From positions 849,086-913,085 of the forward strand of contig BPGU01000003.1 in NCBI GenBank assembly GCA_026003195.1: a stretch of 64,000 nt of DNA, given 5' to 3'. Shown piece after piece: positions 16,532-25,006 of the stretch. The translations under genes were made by a program, and so were the position numbers. The notes under the pieces were generated by a model. It was not told the DNA's origin, searched no databases, and was given only the letters and a program-made list of their open reading frames with translations. Each line of letters starts with the position of its first letter. Within the stretch, counting starts at the first letter, position 1. Origin of the DNA: Armatimonadota bacterium. Lineage in GTDB: Bacteria; Armatimonadota; HRBIN16.

Positions 16532-17590
16532 CTACGGAAATACCGGTGGCAGCTCCAGCCCACGCGATTCCACCAGCCCCAGCATCAGGTTCATGTTCTG
16601 CACCGCCTGTCCCGCCGCACCCTTCACCAGATTATCGATGACACTGGTGACCACCAGCCGCCCGGTGCGCTCATCTACCGTCAGGCTGAGGTGGCAATAG
16701 TTCGTACCGGCAACATGTTTGGTGGCGGGGAAGTCGCCGGGCTCACGCACCACCACGAAGGTCTTGTCCTGATAGAATCGGCGGTAGTGCAGGCTCAATT
16801 CCTGCGCCGAGATGGAGCGCAACAGCCGGGCATACGCGGTACACAGGATGCCGCGGGTGATGGGTATCAGGTGGGGTGTGAAGGTGACGGCAATCTGCCT
16901 GCCTGCGACCTCCGACAGCATCTGCTCGATTTCCGGGGTGTGTCGGTGAGTGGGCACGCCGTAGGCGCGCATACTCTCGTTGAGTTCGGCGAAGTGGTAG
17001 TCCAGCCCGAATTTGGACCTGCCCGCGCCCGACACGCCCGATTTGGCGTCTATCACCAGTGAGTCGGGTTCCACCCACCCCTGCGCCAGCACGGGAGCCA
17101 GCGCGAGCACAGCACCAGTGGGGTAGCAACCGGGGTTTGCCACCAGCCTTGCCTCGCGCAGATGGCTGTGCGGAACCAGCTCCGGCAAGCCGTATACCGC
17201 CTCGTCCAACAGGTCTATCGCGGAGTGCTCACGCCGATACCACTGCGCATACACGGCGGGGTCATGCAGCCGGAAGTCGGCGGAGAGGTCAATCAGGCGC
17301 ACGCCCGCCTCCAGCAGCGGCTTGGCAACCTGCATGGCGAAACCCGTCTCACCCGCCAGAAAGAGGATGTCAGCCTTCTGCGCTGCCCGTTGCACGTCGA
17401 ACTCTTCCAGCGGCGGCAGGTGGTGTGCTGCGAGACCGGGGAAGGCGGTGCTGATGGGTTTACCCGCGTAGGTGTGCGAGCTCAGATAGGTAATCTGTAC
17501 GTCGGGGTGTTGTAACAGCAGGCGCACCAGCTCTCCACCCGCATAGCCCGAAGCGCCACCGATGCCCACATGTATCTTTCGATGTCTCAT
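16532..17590 (-). CDS. argC: N-acetyl-gamma-glutamyl-phosphate reductase
   Basis: NADPH-dependent reduction of N-acetylglutamyl phosphate to the semialdehyde, third step of arginine synthesis, in the cytosol. The 352-residue protein has the N-terminal Rossmann motif 'GIGGASGYAGGELVRLL', the catalytic-cysteine signature 'LVANPGCYPTGAVLAL' near residue 150, and 'DAKSGVSGAGR' after it. The ATG at 17590 was chosen because the conserved N-terminus begins there. It has no proper ribosome site, and the predicted -10 box lies so close that the transcript would begin at the ATG itself. No other arg genes are adjacent. Confidence 0.93.
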   Translation of the reverse strand: MRHRKIHVGIGGASGYAGGELVRLLLQHPDVQITYLSSHTYAGKPISTAFPGLAAHHLPPLEEFDVQRAAQKADILFLAGETGFAMQVAKPLLEAGVRLIDLSADFRLHDPAVYAQWYRREHSAIDLLDEAVYGLPELVPHSHLREARLVANPGCYPTGAVLALAPVLAQGWVEPDSLVIDAKSGVSGAGRSKFGLDYHFAELNESMRAYGVPTHRHTPEIEQMLSEVAGRQIAVTFTPHLIPITRGILCTAYARLLRSISAQELSLHYRRFYQDKTFVVVREPGDFPATKHVAGTNYCHLSLTVDERTGRLVVTSVIDNLVKGAAGQAVQNMNLMLGLVESRGLELPPVFP

Positions 17591-17596
17591 ACCTTG

Positions 17597-17626
17597 AGTG
17601 TATCGCGCATGGGCGCGAGTCGTCAA
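17597..17626 (-). promoter_or_regulatory. argC promoter, probably giving a leaderless mRNA
   Basis: On the minus strand TTGACG (17626-17621), 18-base spacer, TACACT (17602-17597). Initiation 7 bases after the -10 box would fall at 17590, the A of the argC start codon. Confidence 0.55.
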
Positions 17627-17650
17627 GGGGGGCGCAGGCGAGGGATGTTT

Positions 17651-18307
17651 TCATCGGGTGCAGAGGATAGTACCCTGACAGATTTTCCAGGGACCACCAT
17701 TCTTTCCATAGTCTGGCGGCATAGGCAGGTCGGTCAGCAGCTCCCACAGACACCGTCCCTGCTCACTTCCCTGCTGGCGCAAGGGTACGTCCACCGCCCG
17801 TATAGAACCGTCACGTCGCACGCGCAGCACTTGACCACAGAAGTTCGCCTCCGTCGGCTTCTGGGGTCCGGGAGGTCCATAGAAGCGTCCATGTAGATAG
17901 CAGAGCAAAATACCGAAATTGGGGTCCTGCTCTCTAATAAGTCGGTCCTTCTTCATGCTCGATGTAAACAGAAAACCAGCGTAGTGGTAGCTCACAGGCG
18001 TTCCGCTGTGCACGGTAGCATCCGAATGGAACCCGCCAAAGCGGTCTAGAGGACACACCAGCACCTCGCGCGATTTGATGTAGGGTACAAAGTGGTGAAA
18101 GTCTTGCGGTGGTGTATCCTGGTAATCGCTGGTGTACAGGCTCCACGCGACGTATATCTGGTGCAGATTATTCATGCACTGTGTTTCGCGTGCCTTCTTG
18201 CGCGCACCCGCGAACAGCGGAAACAGCAGAGCGGCTATCAACGCGATAATCGCGATGACGATGAGCAGCTCCAGCACGGTGAAGGCGGTTCGTTTCATAC
18301 GAGCCAT
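17651..18307 (-). CDS. Prepilin-type N-methylation domain protein
   Basis: A 218-residue type IV pilin-like/pseudopilin protein. A short basic leader is followed by the prepilin motif 'FTVLELLIVIAIIALIAALL' (Phe replaces the usual Gly/Ala-Phe pair in part, and Glu is at +5) and a single hydrophobic helix. The rest is the globular domain typical of DUF1559-like proteins ('ARKKARETQCMNNLHQI', 'CPLDRFGG', 'VRRDGSIRAV'). The ATG at 18307 sits eight bases after GGAGG. A second possible start is the ATG at 18298. It overlaps the end of the upstream membrane-protein gene by 13 bases. Such proteins are processed by a prepilin peptidase; its assembly partner is unknown. Confidence 0.85.
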   Translation of the reverse strand: MARMKRTAFTVLELLIVIAIIALIAALLFPLFAGARKKARETQCMNNLHQIYVAWSLYTSDYQDTPPQDFHHFVPYIKSREVLVCPLDRFGGFHSDATVHSGTPVSYHYAGFLFTSSMKKDRLIREQDPNFGILLCYLHGRFYGPPGPQKPTEANFCGQVLRVRRDGSIRAVDVPLRQQGSEQGRCLWELLTDLPMPPDYGKNGGPWKICQGTILCTR

Positions 18308-18795
18308 TCCGGTATCCTCCTGTCAAGAACTGTAATGCTCTGTTCCAAAAGGCCTACCCACACGACGTTGAGGGCAAACACCAGAACGAGCAACAGCAAA
18401 AAGCCCCCGGCAGCAATGATCCCCTGTGGAACCTGCACCATCAGCGCAGGAGGGTAGTCCACCCAGAGGATAAGGAACGCGGTGACGAGGAGCAGCCAGT
18501 TGCTTCCAAGCAAAGGATGCTCCTTCCGCTGACACCGTATCCTCAGCAGTATCCCCAGCGCGGCTCCCATGAGCACCAGCTGGAGCCATCCTGTGAGTGG
18601 CGTTTCGTACCACCATGTTAACAGCGACATCTGCATTTCCTGTAAGGGCGAGAGCCTTTCAATGGGTGGTTCGGGTGGAGGCGGCACCGTCCATATCTGG
18701 TACAATGCCCCGTTGAGCGCAACTACCAGCACCGTGCGCATCACGTAGGTTATCGCACCCATCACGGCGGCTACCAACCACCCGACCGACTGCAT
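18295..18795 (-). CDS. Small integral membrane protein, unknown
   Basis: 166 residues with four hydrophobic segments (about residues 5-25, 60-80, 95-112 and 125-148) and a proline-rich loop 'VPPPPEPPIERLSP' after the first. The ATG at 18795 follows AAAGGAG; the longer open frame lacks coding character. Its 3' end overlaps the pilin-like gene start at 18307, so the two are co-transcribed. No family recognised. A role in placing or exporting the pilin-like protein is possible from context only. Confidence 0.7.
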   Translation of the reverse strand: MQSVGWLVAAVMGAITYVMRTVLVVALNGALYQIWTVPPPPEPPIERLSPLQEMQMSLLTWWYETPLTGWLQLVLMGAALGILLRIRCQRKEHPLLGSNWLLLVTAFLILWVDYPPALMVQVPQGIIAAGGFLLLLVLVFALNVVWVGLLEQSITVLDRRIPEWLV

Positions 18796-18826
18796 CTTTT
18801 TCTCCTTTCGAGTGTTCTGGAGCATT

Positions 18827-19138
18827 TTAGCAGCTGCCTGGCGTGACATCAGAGCACATCGTTTCGCCCGGGTCGTCACACGGAGGCGGTGTCCACCGGA
18901 ATTGGCTGCTGTCGCTACAACAGTCGTATGTAGGCTGCCAGCTATTTGGACACCAAACCCACACTTTGCCGTCTCCGCAGTTGTAATAACACTTGTTGCG
19001 AACCAGTTTGCGCACCTTTAAAGGTGGAGACGAGCGTATAATGTTGAGGTTACACCACACCTGCACTGTTCGGACATGGGTGCACCTCCGTTTCCACACA
19101 AATAGCGCACACCCTGTAAGAACCCCCAGCACACTCAC
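18827..19138 (-). CDS. Short cysteine-rich, probably membrane-anchored protein
   Basis: A 103-residue frame from a GTG at 19138 with a hydrophobic N-terminus ('VLGVLTGCALFVW') and then KRR, which reads as a membrane anchor or lipobox-like signal (LTGC). It contains ten cysteines, eight of them in the last 60 residues, several in pairs ('DCC', 'NCGDGKVWVWCP'), suggesting disulfides outside the cell. The ribosome site is poor (AAGG only) and no homologue is recognised. It lies just upstream of the membrane protein/pilin pair on the same strand. It may be real or a chance frame. Confidence 0.4.
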   Translation of the reverse strand: MSVLGVLTGCALFVWKRRCTHVRTVQVWCNLNIIRSSPPLKVRKLVRNKCYYNCGDGKVWVWCPNSWQPTYDCCSDSSQFRWTPPPCDDPGETMCSDVTPGSC

Positions 19139-19192
19139 CTTACATCAAATCCAGAAGGAAGACGTTTTTCATGCGATTAAAGTTTCTATAAG

Positions 19193-19960
19193 ATGCTCGA
19201 AGTCACCAATCTCTACAAATCCTTTCGGAGCGTGCGGGCGGTCAACGGACTGAGCTTGCAAGTACAGGCGGGCGAGATAGTGGGCTTGCTGGGCCCCAAC
19301 GGTGCAGGCAAAACCACTACCCTGCGCTGTATCTGTGGTATCCTCCGCCCCGACGCAGGGCAGATTGTGGTGGGAGGCTACGACCTCGCCACGCAGCAAC
19401 AGCAGGCAAAGCGACTGATGGCGTTTATCCCCGAGGTGCCCAACCCCTACGAACTTCTCACCGTGCGCGAGCATATCCAGTTTGTGGCGATGTGTTACGG
19501 CACGATGGATACCTTCCGCGAGCGCATCGAGGAGTTGCTACACCGCTTTGACCTGAAGGAGAAGGAGCACGAGCTGGCGGCTACCCTCTCCAAAGGCATG
19601 AGGCAGAAGCTGGCGGTGGCTTGCGCCTTTGTGCACAACGCAAAAGTGTTCCTGTGTGACGAGCCGCTGATAGGTATTGACCCCAAAGGGCAGCACGAGC
19701 TGAAAAGCGAGCTGCAACGCCTGCGCGATGAGGGATGCGCCATCCTGGTCAGCACACACCAGCTGGACACCGCCGAGCGACTATGCGACCGGGTGATCAT
19801 CATGCAGGCGGGGCGCAAGCTGGCGGAGGGCACTCTGGCGGAACTGCAGGAACAGGCGCAGATGGCAGACAGCACGCTGGAGCAGGTGTTCTTGCGCCTG
19901 ACCGAGGAGGCACAGGATGCAAGCGCTGTGGTTTCTCACGTGGCGTCTCCTGATCAATAG
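19193..19960 (+). CDS. ABC transporter ATP-binding protein (exporter)
   Basis: A 255-residue ATPase that powers the permease encoded just downstream. It has Walker A 'GPNGAGKTTT' (~residues 38-47), the Q-loop region 'FIPEVPNPYELLTVREH', an unusual but intact signature 'LSKGMRQKLAVA', Walker B 'VFLCDEPLIGID' with the catalytic Glu, and the switch His in 'LVSTHQLDTAE'. This pattern belongs to the ABC-2/DrrA-like export group. Its 3' end overlaps the permease gene by 44 bases, which implies tight coupling. Substrate unknown (lipid, drug or peptide). Confidence 0.93.
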   Translation: MLEVTNLYKSFRSVRAVNGLSLQVQAGEIVGLLGPNGAGKTTTLRCICGILRPDAGQIVVGGYDLATQQQQAKRLMAFIPEVPNPYELLTVREHIQFVAMCYGTMDTFRERIEELLHRFDLKEKEHELAATLSKGMRQKLAVACAFVHNAKVFLCDEPLIGIDPKGQHELKSELQRLRDEGCAILVSTHQLDTAERLCDRVIIMQAGRKLAEGTLAELQEQAQMADSTLEQVFLRLTEEAQDASAVVSHVASPDQ

Positions 19961-21611
19961 TGTGCGCCGTACACTGCGCCAGCCGGTGCGGGCAGTCCTG
20001 TTCGCACTGATGGTCGTCTTCTTTGGCTTTGCGTTTACCGTGAGTATCGTGGAGAACCTGTCGGTGTATAGATCTGCCCATCCTCTGCCACCCTCTTCGG
20101 TCCTGCCCAGCGACCAGTTGGTGGCGCTGGCGATGCTGGTGCATCTGTCCATGCTCTGGTCTGCCCTGTCGCCAGCAGCGGGATCCTCTACGATGCCTGT
20201 TTTCACTCCAGCGGATGTGCACTTCCTGTTCCCCTCGCCGCTCCGGCGAAGGCACGTGTTTTTCTTCTTACTGCTGGTGCGGGGGATGTTCACCAGCATC
20301 TTCGCGCTGCTTGTTCTGGTAGCGGTAGTGCTGGGGGTGGGCAACGAACTGATTGCGCGCGTGCTGATGGCACAGCATCGGACGCAAACATCGTTCGTCT
20401 GGGTATACCCGGCGATGTACCTGATGGCGTTTCTCGGGCTGCTGGCTACGGGCATGCTCATCCTGTTGAAAGAGGAACGGCAGGAAGGTTTTCGCACCCG
20501 TCTCCGGCTCCTCTTCTGGGGGGTGTTGGGATTACTCGGCAGCGCACTTGCAGGATACGCTGTGAAGGCATATCTCGAGGGCGAAGATGCGCTGCAGGCG
20601 GTGGTATGGCATGCACTGTACAACCCCTGGATTGCCATTCCCCTGATGCCCCTGCGTTGCCTGGCAGAGGCTGCGATCGCCTTCTACCAGGGTTGGACGC
20701 CCTACGTCACTGTCGGCTTGGTGCTTTGGGGTGGTATTGCTGCGTGTGCTTTCCTGTCGCTGGCAAGGCAGGAGGGCTGGCTGTATGATCTCGGTACGAA
20801 GCTGGCATCTCTCGCGACGACATATCGGGCGCAACGGCAAAACCCGTTGATACTGGCACAGCAGTTTGCCGTCCGACGCGCCAGCAGGCGGGCAAAGAGA
20901 GGGCAGTGGAGCCTGTTCCAGCACTGGACACCACAGGGCGTGCGGGCTTTGTGGTGGTGCAACGGTATCCTGCTCCTGCGCATGGGAGGCTATTTGTTGA
21001 CCTCGGTACTGCTGATGCTGTTGGGGATCACGGCGATGACCGTTCTCAGCGCGTTGCCTCATCGAGATACTGCGCTGGATCCTGCGATGGCGATGATGTT
21101 GCAGCATTCGGGCGCCTTGTTCGTGCTCACTTTCTCGCAAACGTGGATTAGCAACGCGCTGAAACGAGCGGAGATGACTAAATCGTTGCCATTCCAGGCG
21201 CGACAGGTGGTACTGGCGGAGGTGCTTCCGACCACGCTATTGCTGGTGGTTTTCCTGACGGTATACTGGGTGATATGTTGCCTCCTGCTGCCCGGGCATT
21301 GGGGGCTGCTCACCTATAACTATGCTGTGGGGATCTCTCTCGCCCTCCCTTTGAATCTGTGTGTCATGCTGGTGTCGCTCGCCAACCCGGACCCTGGCGA
21401 CTACACGCAACGCATGTTGCAGGGCTTGCTGCTTTTTCCTGTGGTGCTCCTTGCGGTGCTGCCTACGGTGTTGACCGTGGTGGTCGCTTTTCTCCTCGGC
21501 TTACCGCTCTGGTGGAATGCGCTGCTGGTAGTGGTGGTGAATCTGGGGGTCACGTGGGTGCTCGTCTCTGCCGCGGGGGAGAGCTACGCGCGGATGAACT
21601 CCGCAGAATAA
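19917..21611 (+). CDS. Putative ABC exporter permease
   Basis: A 564-residue polytopic protein with about 12-14 hydrophobic segments and a long soluble loop in the middle ('QNPLILAQQFAVRRASRRAK'). Its N-terminus ('WRLLINSVRRTLRQPVRAV') and its position after an ABC-2-type ATPase fit the 'putative ABC exporter' permeases (PF16962-like). The ATG at 19917 lies within the end of the ATPase gene and follows GAGGAGG. The transported substrate is unknown. No periplasmic binding protein is present, as expected for an exporter. Confidence 0.85.
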   Translation: MQALWFLTWRLLINSVRRTLRQPVRAVLFALMVVFFGFAFTVSIVENLSVYRSAHPLPPSSVLPSDQLVALAMLVHLSMLWSALSPAAGSSTMPVFTPADVHFLFPSPLRRRHVFFFLLLVRGMFTSIFALLVLVAVVLGVGNELIARVLMAQHRTQTSFVWVYPAMYLMAFLGLLATGMLILLKEERQEGFRTRLRLLFWGVLGLLGSALAGYAVKAYLEGEDALQAVVWHALYNPWIAIPLMPLRCLAEAAIAFYQGWTPYVTVGLVLWGGIAACAFLSLARQEGWLYDLGTKLASLATTYRAQRQNPLILAQQFAVRRASRRAKRGQWSLFQHWTPQGVRALWWCNGILLLRMGGYLLTSVLLMLLGITAMTVLSALPHRDTALDPAMAMMLQHSGALFVLTFSQTWISNALKRAEMTKSLPFQARQVVLAEVLPTTLLLVVFLTVYWVICCLLLPGHWGLLTYNYAVGISLALPLNLCVMLVSLANPDPGDYTQRMLQGLLLFPVVLLAVLPTVLTVVVAFLLGLPLWWNALLVVVVNLGVTWVLVSAAGESYARMNSAE

Positions 21612-21686
21612 CCGATTCTTGCAGGAAATCAGCGTTCGCCGAGCGAATCGTAACCATGAAAAATGTCTTCGAAAGGAGGCGAAGCG

Positions 21687-22658
21687 ATGCAGTACGTTCG
21701 CCTTGGTCGTTCGGGATTGCGAGTGAGCCGTTTATGCCTCGGCACGATGAATTTTGGTCCCCTCACCAGCGAAGAAGACAGCTATGCGATTATGGACCGC
21801 GCTCTGGAGCTGGGCATCAACTTCTTCGACACCGCCAACGTGTACGGCTGGAAGCTGGGCGAGGGAATCACCGAGCAGATTATCGGACGATGGTTCGCTC
21901 AGGGCGGCGGACGACGTGAGAAAGTGGTCCTTGCCACCAAGGTGTATAACCCCATGGGCAACTGGCCCAACGAGTCACGTCTGTCTATCCTGCACATCAA
22001 GCGCGCTTGCGAGGACAGCCTGCGCCGCCTGCAGACAGATTATATCGACCTCTACCAGATGCACCACGTCGACCGTGACTGTCCCTGGGAAGAGGTATGG
22101 CAGGCGATGGAGCAGTTGTATCGCGAGGGCAAGATACTGTATGTGGGCAGCAGCAACTTCGCGGGATGGCATATCACACAGGCGCAAGAGATTGCCAAAC
22201 AGCGTCACTTCATGGGGCTGGTGTCCGAACAGAGCCTGTATAACCTGACCGCCCGCATGATTGAGCTGGAGGTCATTCCTGCCTGCCAGGCGTACGGCAT
22301 CGGTATCATCCCGTGGAGCCCGCTGGCTGGCGGACTGCTGGGGGGCGTGTTGCAGGGTGTGAAAGAGGGACGACGCGCCTCGGAAGGCATCCAGAAACGC
22401 ATCGAGCAGATGCGCGATAAGCTGGAGGCTTGGGAGAACCTGTGCAAGGAGCTGGGCGATTCGCCTGCCAACGTCGCGCTGGCGTGGTTGTTGCACCAGC
22501 CTGCGGTCACCGCGCCTATTATCGGTCCGCGCACCGTCGAGCAGCTGGACGCAACGATGCGCTGTCTGGATATCCAGCTGAGCGAAGAAGTGCTGAAGAA
22601 GCTGGACGAAATCTTCCCCGGTCCGGGTGGTCCGGCGCCGGAAGCGTATGCGTGGTAG
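21687..22658 (+). CDS. Aldo/keto reductase
   Basis: NADPH-dependent oxidoreductase with a (beta/alpha)8 barrel, 323 residues. The catalytic tetrad residues are visible: Asp in 'NFFDTANVYGW', Tyr two to five residues on, Lys in 'VLATKVY', and His in 'DLYQMHHVDRD'. 'SNFAGWHI' and the cofactor-binding 'IIGPRTVEQLDA' near the C-terminus are also present. The ATG at 21687 follows AAAGGAGG; the upstream in-frame ATG at 21663 lacks such a site. It resembles the YajO/Kv-beta-like group. Its substrate is unknown. It stands alone and ends at a bidirectional terminator. Confidence 0.93.
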   Translation: MQYVRLGRSGLRVSRLCLGTMNFGPLTSEEDSYAIMDRALELGINFFDTANVYGWKLGEGITEQIIGRWFAQGGGRREKVVLATKVYNPMGNWPNESRLSILHIKRACEDSLRRLQTDYIDLYQMHHVDRDCPWEEVWQAMEQLYREGKILYVGSSNFAGWHITQAQEIAKQRHFMGLVSEQSLYNLTARMIELEVIPACQAYGIGIIPWSPLAGGLLGGVLQGVKEGRRASEGIQKRIEQMRDKLEAWENLCKELGDSPANVALAWLLHQPAVTAPIIGPRTVEQLDATMRCLDIQLSEEVLKKLDEIFPGPGGPAPEAYAW

Positions 22659-22666
22659 CAAACTCT

Positions 22667-22692
22667 CCCCCGCAGGCGACTGCCTGCGGGGG
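22667..22692. terminator. Bidirectional terminator
   Basis: Perfect 11-base-pair stem CCCCCGCAGGC / GCCTGCGGGGG with loop GACT, between the convergent aldo/keto reductase gene and the hydrogenase operon. Confidence 0.8.
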
Positions 22693-22698
22693 CACGCT

Positions 22699-23058
22699 TT
22701 ACAGCTGATCCTCCTCTTTCACTTCCAGCGGGGCGCGGTAATACTCCTCCGGCTTGGTGTAAGCGGGGGAGTGGTACTGCGGGATCATCTGGGCACAGCC
22801 GCGCCGACAACCTTCCACACACGCTCCACAGATAATGCACCGGAATGGTTCGAAAACCAGTTCACGCTCGGCACGGTTCACTCGAATAGCCCCGGCGGGG
22901 CAGCGCAGGGCGCAGGCTCCGCAGAAGATGCATCGGCTGATATCGAAGATGATTCTTCCGCGCGCCCGCACGAAGGCTTCGCGCCGCTGATAAGGATGTG
23001 GGCGGGTCGCCGGTTTGGAGACCAGATTCCCCACCACAGTTGGTAGCATCTTCGGCAT
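22699..23058 (-). CDS. Group 4 [NiFe] hydrogenase ferredoxin-like subunit (EchF/NuoI type)
   Basis: A 119-residue two-[4Fe-4S] protein with clusters bound by 'CIFCGACALRCP' and 'CIICGACVEGCRRGC', separated by ~26 residues as in EchF, HycF and NuoI. It passes electrons between the soluble donor/acceptor and the small subunit. The last gene of the four-gene operon, 13 bases after the large subunit. The N-terminal ~35 residues are basic and lack a membrane segment. The second motif has a Cys-x3-Cys spacing with an extra Cys in place of the usual Pro, a small departure from the standard form. Confidence 0.88.
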   Translation of the reverse strand: MPKMLPTVVGNLVSKPATRPHPYQRREAFVRARGRIIFDISRCIFCGACALRCPAGAIRVNRAERELVFEPFRCIICGACVEGCRRGCAQMIPQYHSPAYTKPEEYYRAPLEVKEEDQL

Positions 23059-23071
23059 CGCTGTTCTCCTC

Positions 23072-24151
23072 TCAACGCTCCGTGCAGCTGATGCACGGGT
23101 CGATGGACAGAGTGATTACCGGCACGTCGGCGAACTCCGCGCCGGGCAGCATCTCCAGCAAGGTCGGCACGTTGGCGAGTGTTGGAGTCCGCACGCGCAT
23201 CCGCTCCAGATTCTTGGTACCGTTGCCCACCACGAAGTACATCAGCTCACCACGCGGTGCTTCCACACGCGCAATGGCTTTACCGTTCGGGTTGCCGCGC
23301 GGTTTCGTTTGAATGTCGCCCTCGGGCAGGCGTTGCAGCGCTTGACGGATCAGGTCGATAGTCTGGAAACACTCTCGCGCCCGCACCACGGCGCGCGCGT
23401 AGCTGTCGCCTGCCTGTTCTACCACGGGCTGGAAGTTGAGCTCGCCGTATGCGGCGTAGCCCGTCATGCGCACATCTTGCGCGACCCCACTTGCCCGTAG
23501 AGTAGGACCCACAGCGCCAAGACGTAAAGCCTGGTCGGCGGTCAATACGCCTTTACCGACGGTGCGCTTCTTGACGGTGTAGTCCTCCAGTATCACAGGC
23601 AGTATCGCGTTCAGCTGCTTCTCGCATTCGGCAAGGGTATTCAGTGTTTCTTCTATCTGCTCATCCGCCATATCGCGGCGCACTCCGCCGATGGTATTGA
23701 CGGAGATAATCACCCGGTTGCCCGCCGTCTTCTCCAGAACGTCCATCACCATCTCGCGGATGCGCCAGAGATGCATGAACAGGCTCTCAAAGCCAAACGC
23801 ATCTGCCAGCAACCCCAGCCAGAGCAGGTGGCTGTGCAGACGATGCAGTTCCGTCCACACCACGCGCAGGTAGTTGGCACGCGGCGGTGGCTCGATGCCC
23901 AGCAGTTTTTCCACCGCCAGGCAGTAAGCCAGTCCGTGTGTGGCACTGCAGATACCGCAGATGCGCTCTACCAGGTACACGTTCAGCGGGTAGTCGTTTT
24001 TCTCGCCCGCCTTCTCGATACCTCGATGGATGTATCCCAGGGCGGGCAATACCTGCCCGATATTCTCATCTTCCAGCGTGATGCGCAGCTGTATCGCCTC
24101 GGGCAGGACGGGATGCTGGGGACCGAAGGGCAAAATGGTTTTAACTGCCAT
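23072..24151 (-). CDS. Group 4 [NiFe] hydrogenase large subunit (EchE-like)
   Basis: 359 residues. Unlike the complex I subunit NuoD, it keeps both nickel-binding Cys pairs: 'ERICGICSATHG' near residue 65 and 'DPCISCTER' at the very C-terminus. It is therefore a hydrogenase, reducing protons or oxidising H2. Because the protein ends right after the second motif, there is no C-terminal peptide to cleave; this is also described for CooH and EchE, so a maturation endopeptidase would not be needed. It overlaps the upstream subunit gene by 11 bases. No hyp maturation genes and no membrane subunits are in the window. Confidence 0.88.
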   Translation of the reverse strand: MAVKTILPFGPQHPVLPEAIQLRITLEDENIGQVLPALGYIHRGIEKAGEKNDYPLNVYLVERICGICSATHGLAYCLAVEKLLGIEPPPRANYLRVVWTELHRLHSHLLWLGLLADAFGFESLFMHLWRIREMVMDVLEKTAGNRVIISVNTIGGVRRDMADEQIEETLNTLAECEKQLNAILPVILEDYTVKKRTVGKGVLTADQALRLGAVGPTLRASGVAQDVRMTGYAAYGELNFQPVVEQAGDSYARAVVRARECFQTIDLIRQALQRLPEGDIQTKPRGNPNGKAIARVEAPRGELMYFVVGNGTKNLERMRVRTPTLANVPTLLEMLPGAEFADVPVITLSIDPCISCTER

Positions 24152-24554
24152 CGCCGTTCCTCCTTGCCGATTCTACCTGCTTGCGCATGGGAGGCGCAGG
24201 TACCTCTTCGGACACCAGCATTCTGCCCTGATAGTCGACGTGGAGCCCATCTATATGCAGACCAAACAGGTCCTTCATCTCGTTCTCCGCCACGAAGGCG
24301 CAAAAGTAGACGGGCGTGATGCTGGGTAACGCCTCGTCCTTGTCGAGAGTGACCAGCAGATGGGTTAGCTCCAGATTGCGGTCGAAGTGGTAATACACGT
24401 CGAACCGATCGCCGTTATCGATACAGGTGGTGGTGATGAAACGCATTCCCTGTGCGGCGAGTTCCTCCACGCGCTGCAGGAGATTTTCTCTGGGCACCAC
24501 CTGTACGTTCTCGATGTCAGGTAGTTCAGGGTGATGTCCGTGCGCCTCGCCCAT
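24141..24554 (-). CDS. Hydrogenase subunit EchD/NuoC-like
   Basis: A 137-residue homologue of the 30-kDa subunit of complex I. It has the conserved 'RFITTTCIDNGDRFDVYYHFD' strand pair, 'ITPVYFCAFVAENEMKDLFG' and the 'VDYQGRML' tail equivalent. This subunit links the large and small subunits. The ATG at 24554 was chosen because it follows GAGGA and gives the normal EchD length; the longer open frame from 24653 only overlaps the small-subunit gene. The His-rich start ('GEAHGHHPELPD') may help bind metal but could be incidental. Confidence 0.85.
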   Translation of the reverse strand: MGEAHGHHPELPDIENVQVVPRENLLQRVEELAAQGMRFITTTCIDNGDRFDVYYHFDRNLELTHLLVTLDKDEALPSITPVYFCAFVAENEMKDLFGLHIDGLHVDYQGRMLVSEEVPAPPMRKQVESARRNGDGS

Positions 24555-24562
24555 CGTTTTCC

Positions 24563-25006
24563 TCACTTTCCACGTTTGATCGGCATGTGCTCTGACATGC
24601 GCTCCACCGCCATGAGCACGCCTTCGATAATCGCTTCGGGCTTGGCAGCACACCCAGGAATATAAACATCCACCGGTATCACTTTATCCACCCCGCCGAG
24701 GCAGTTATAGCAGTCGCGGAATACGCCGCCGGAACAGGCACAGGTGCCCACCGCGACCACTGCCTTCGGAGAGGGCATCTGCTCATACAGGTTGCGAAGC
24801 ACCCGCGCTCCCCGATGGGTTACCGGACCGGTCACCAGAAGCACGTCCGCATGTTTGGGGTTCCCGACGTTCACGATGCCAAATCGTTCGAGGTCATACA
24901 TCGGGGTCAAACAGGAGAGGATTTCTATATCGCACCCGTTGCAGCTGCCCGAATTGTAGTGCAGCACCCACGGGGATTTCATCCTGGCTTTGTCTATCAG
25001 TTTCAT
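24563..25006 (-). CDS. Group 4 [NiFe] hydrogenase small subunit (EchC/NuoB-like)
   Basis: 147 residues carrying the proximal [4Fe-4S] cluster: Cys pair in 'SGSCNGCDIEIL' (residues ~21-26), Cys in 'VGTCACSGGVF' and Cys in 'YIPGCAAKPE'. The same fold as NuoB. It is the first gene of the operon echC-D-E-F-like, divergent from pntAA across a 243-base AT-rich gap. The usual EchA (NuoL-like) and EchB (NuoH-like) membrane subunits are absent before and after, so if the complex is membrane-bound these must be encoded elsewhere. Confidence 0.88.
   Translation of the reverse strand: MKLIDKARMKSPWVLHYNSGSCNGCDIEILSCLTPMYDLERFGIVNVGNPKHADVLLVTGPVTHRGARVLRNLYEQMPSPKAVVAVGTCACSGGVFRDCYNCLGGVDKVIPVDVYIPGCAAKPEAIIEGVLMAVERMSEHMPIKRGK

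Noticed and set aside
22699-25006. Partial complex I (nuoB-C-D-I)
   Set aside because: The large subunit keeps both nickel-binding Cys pairs, which NuoD has lost.
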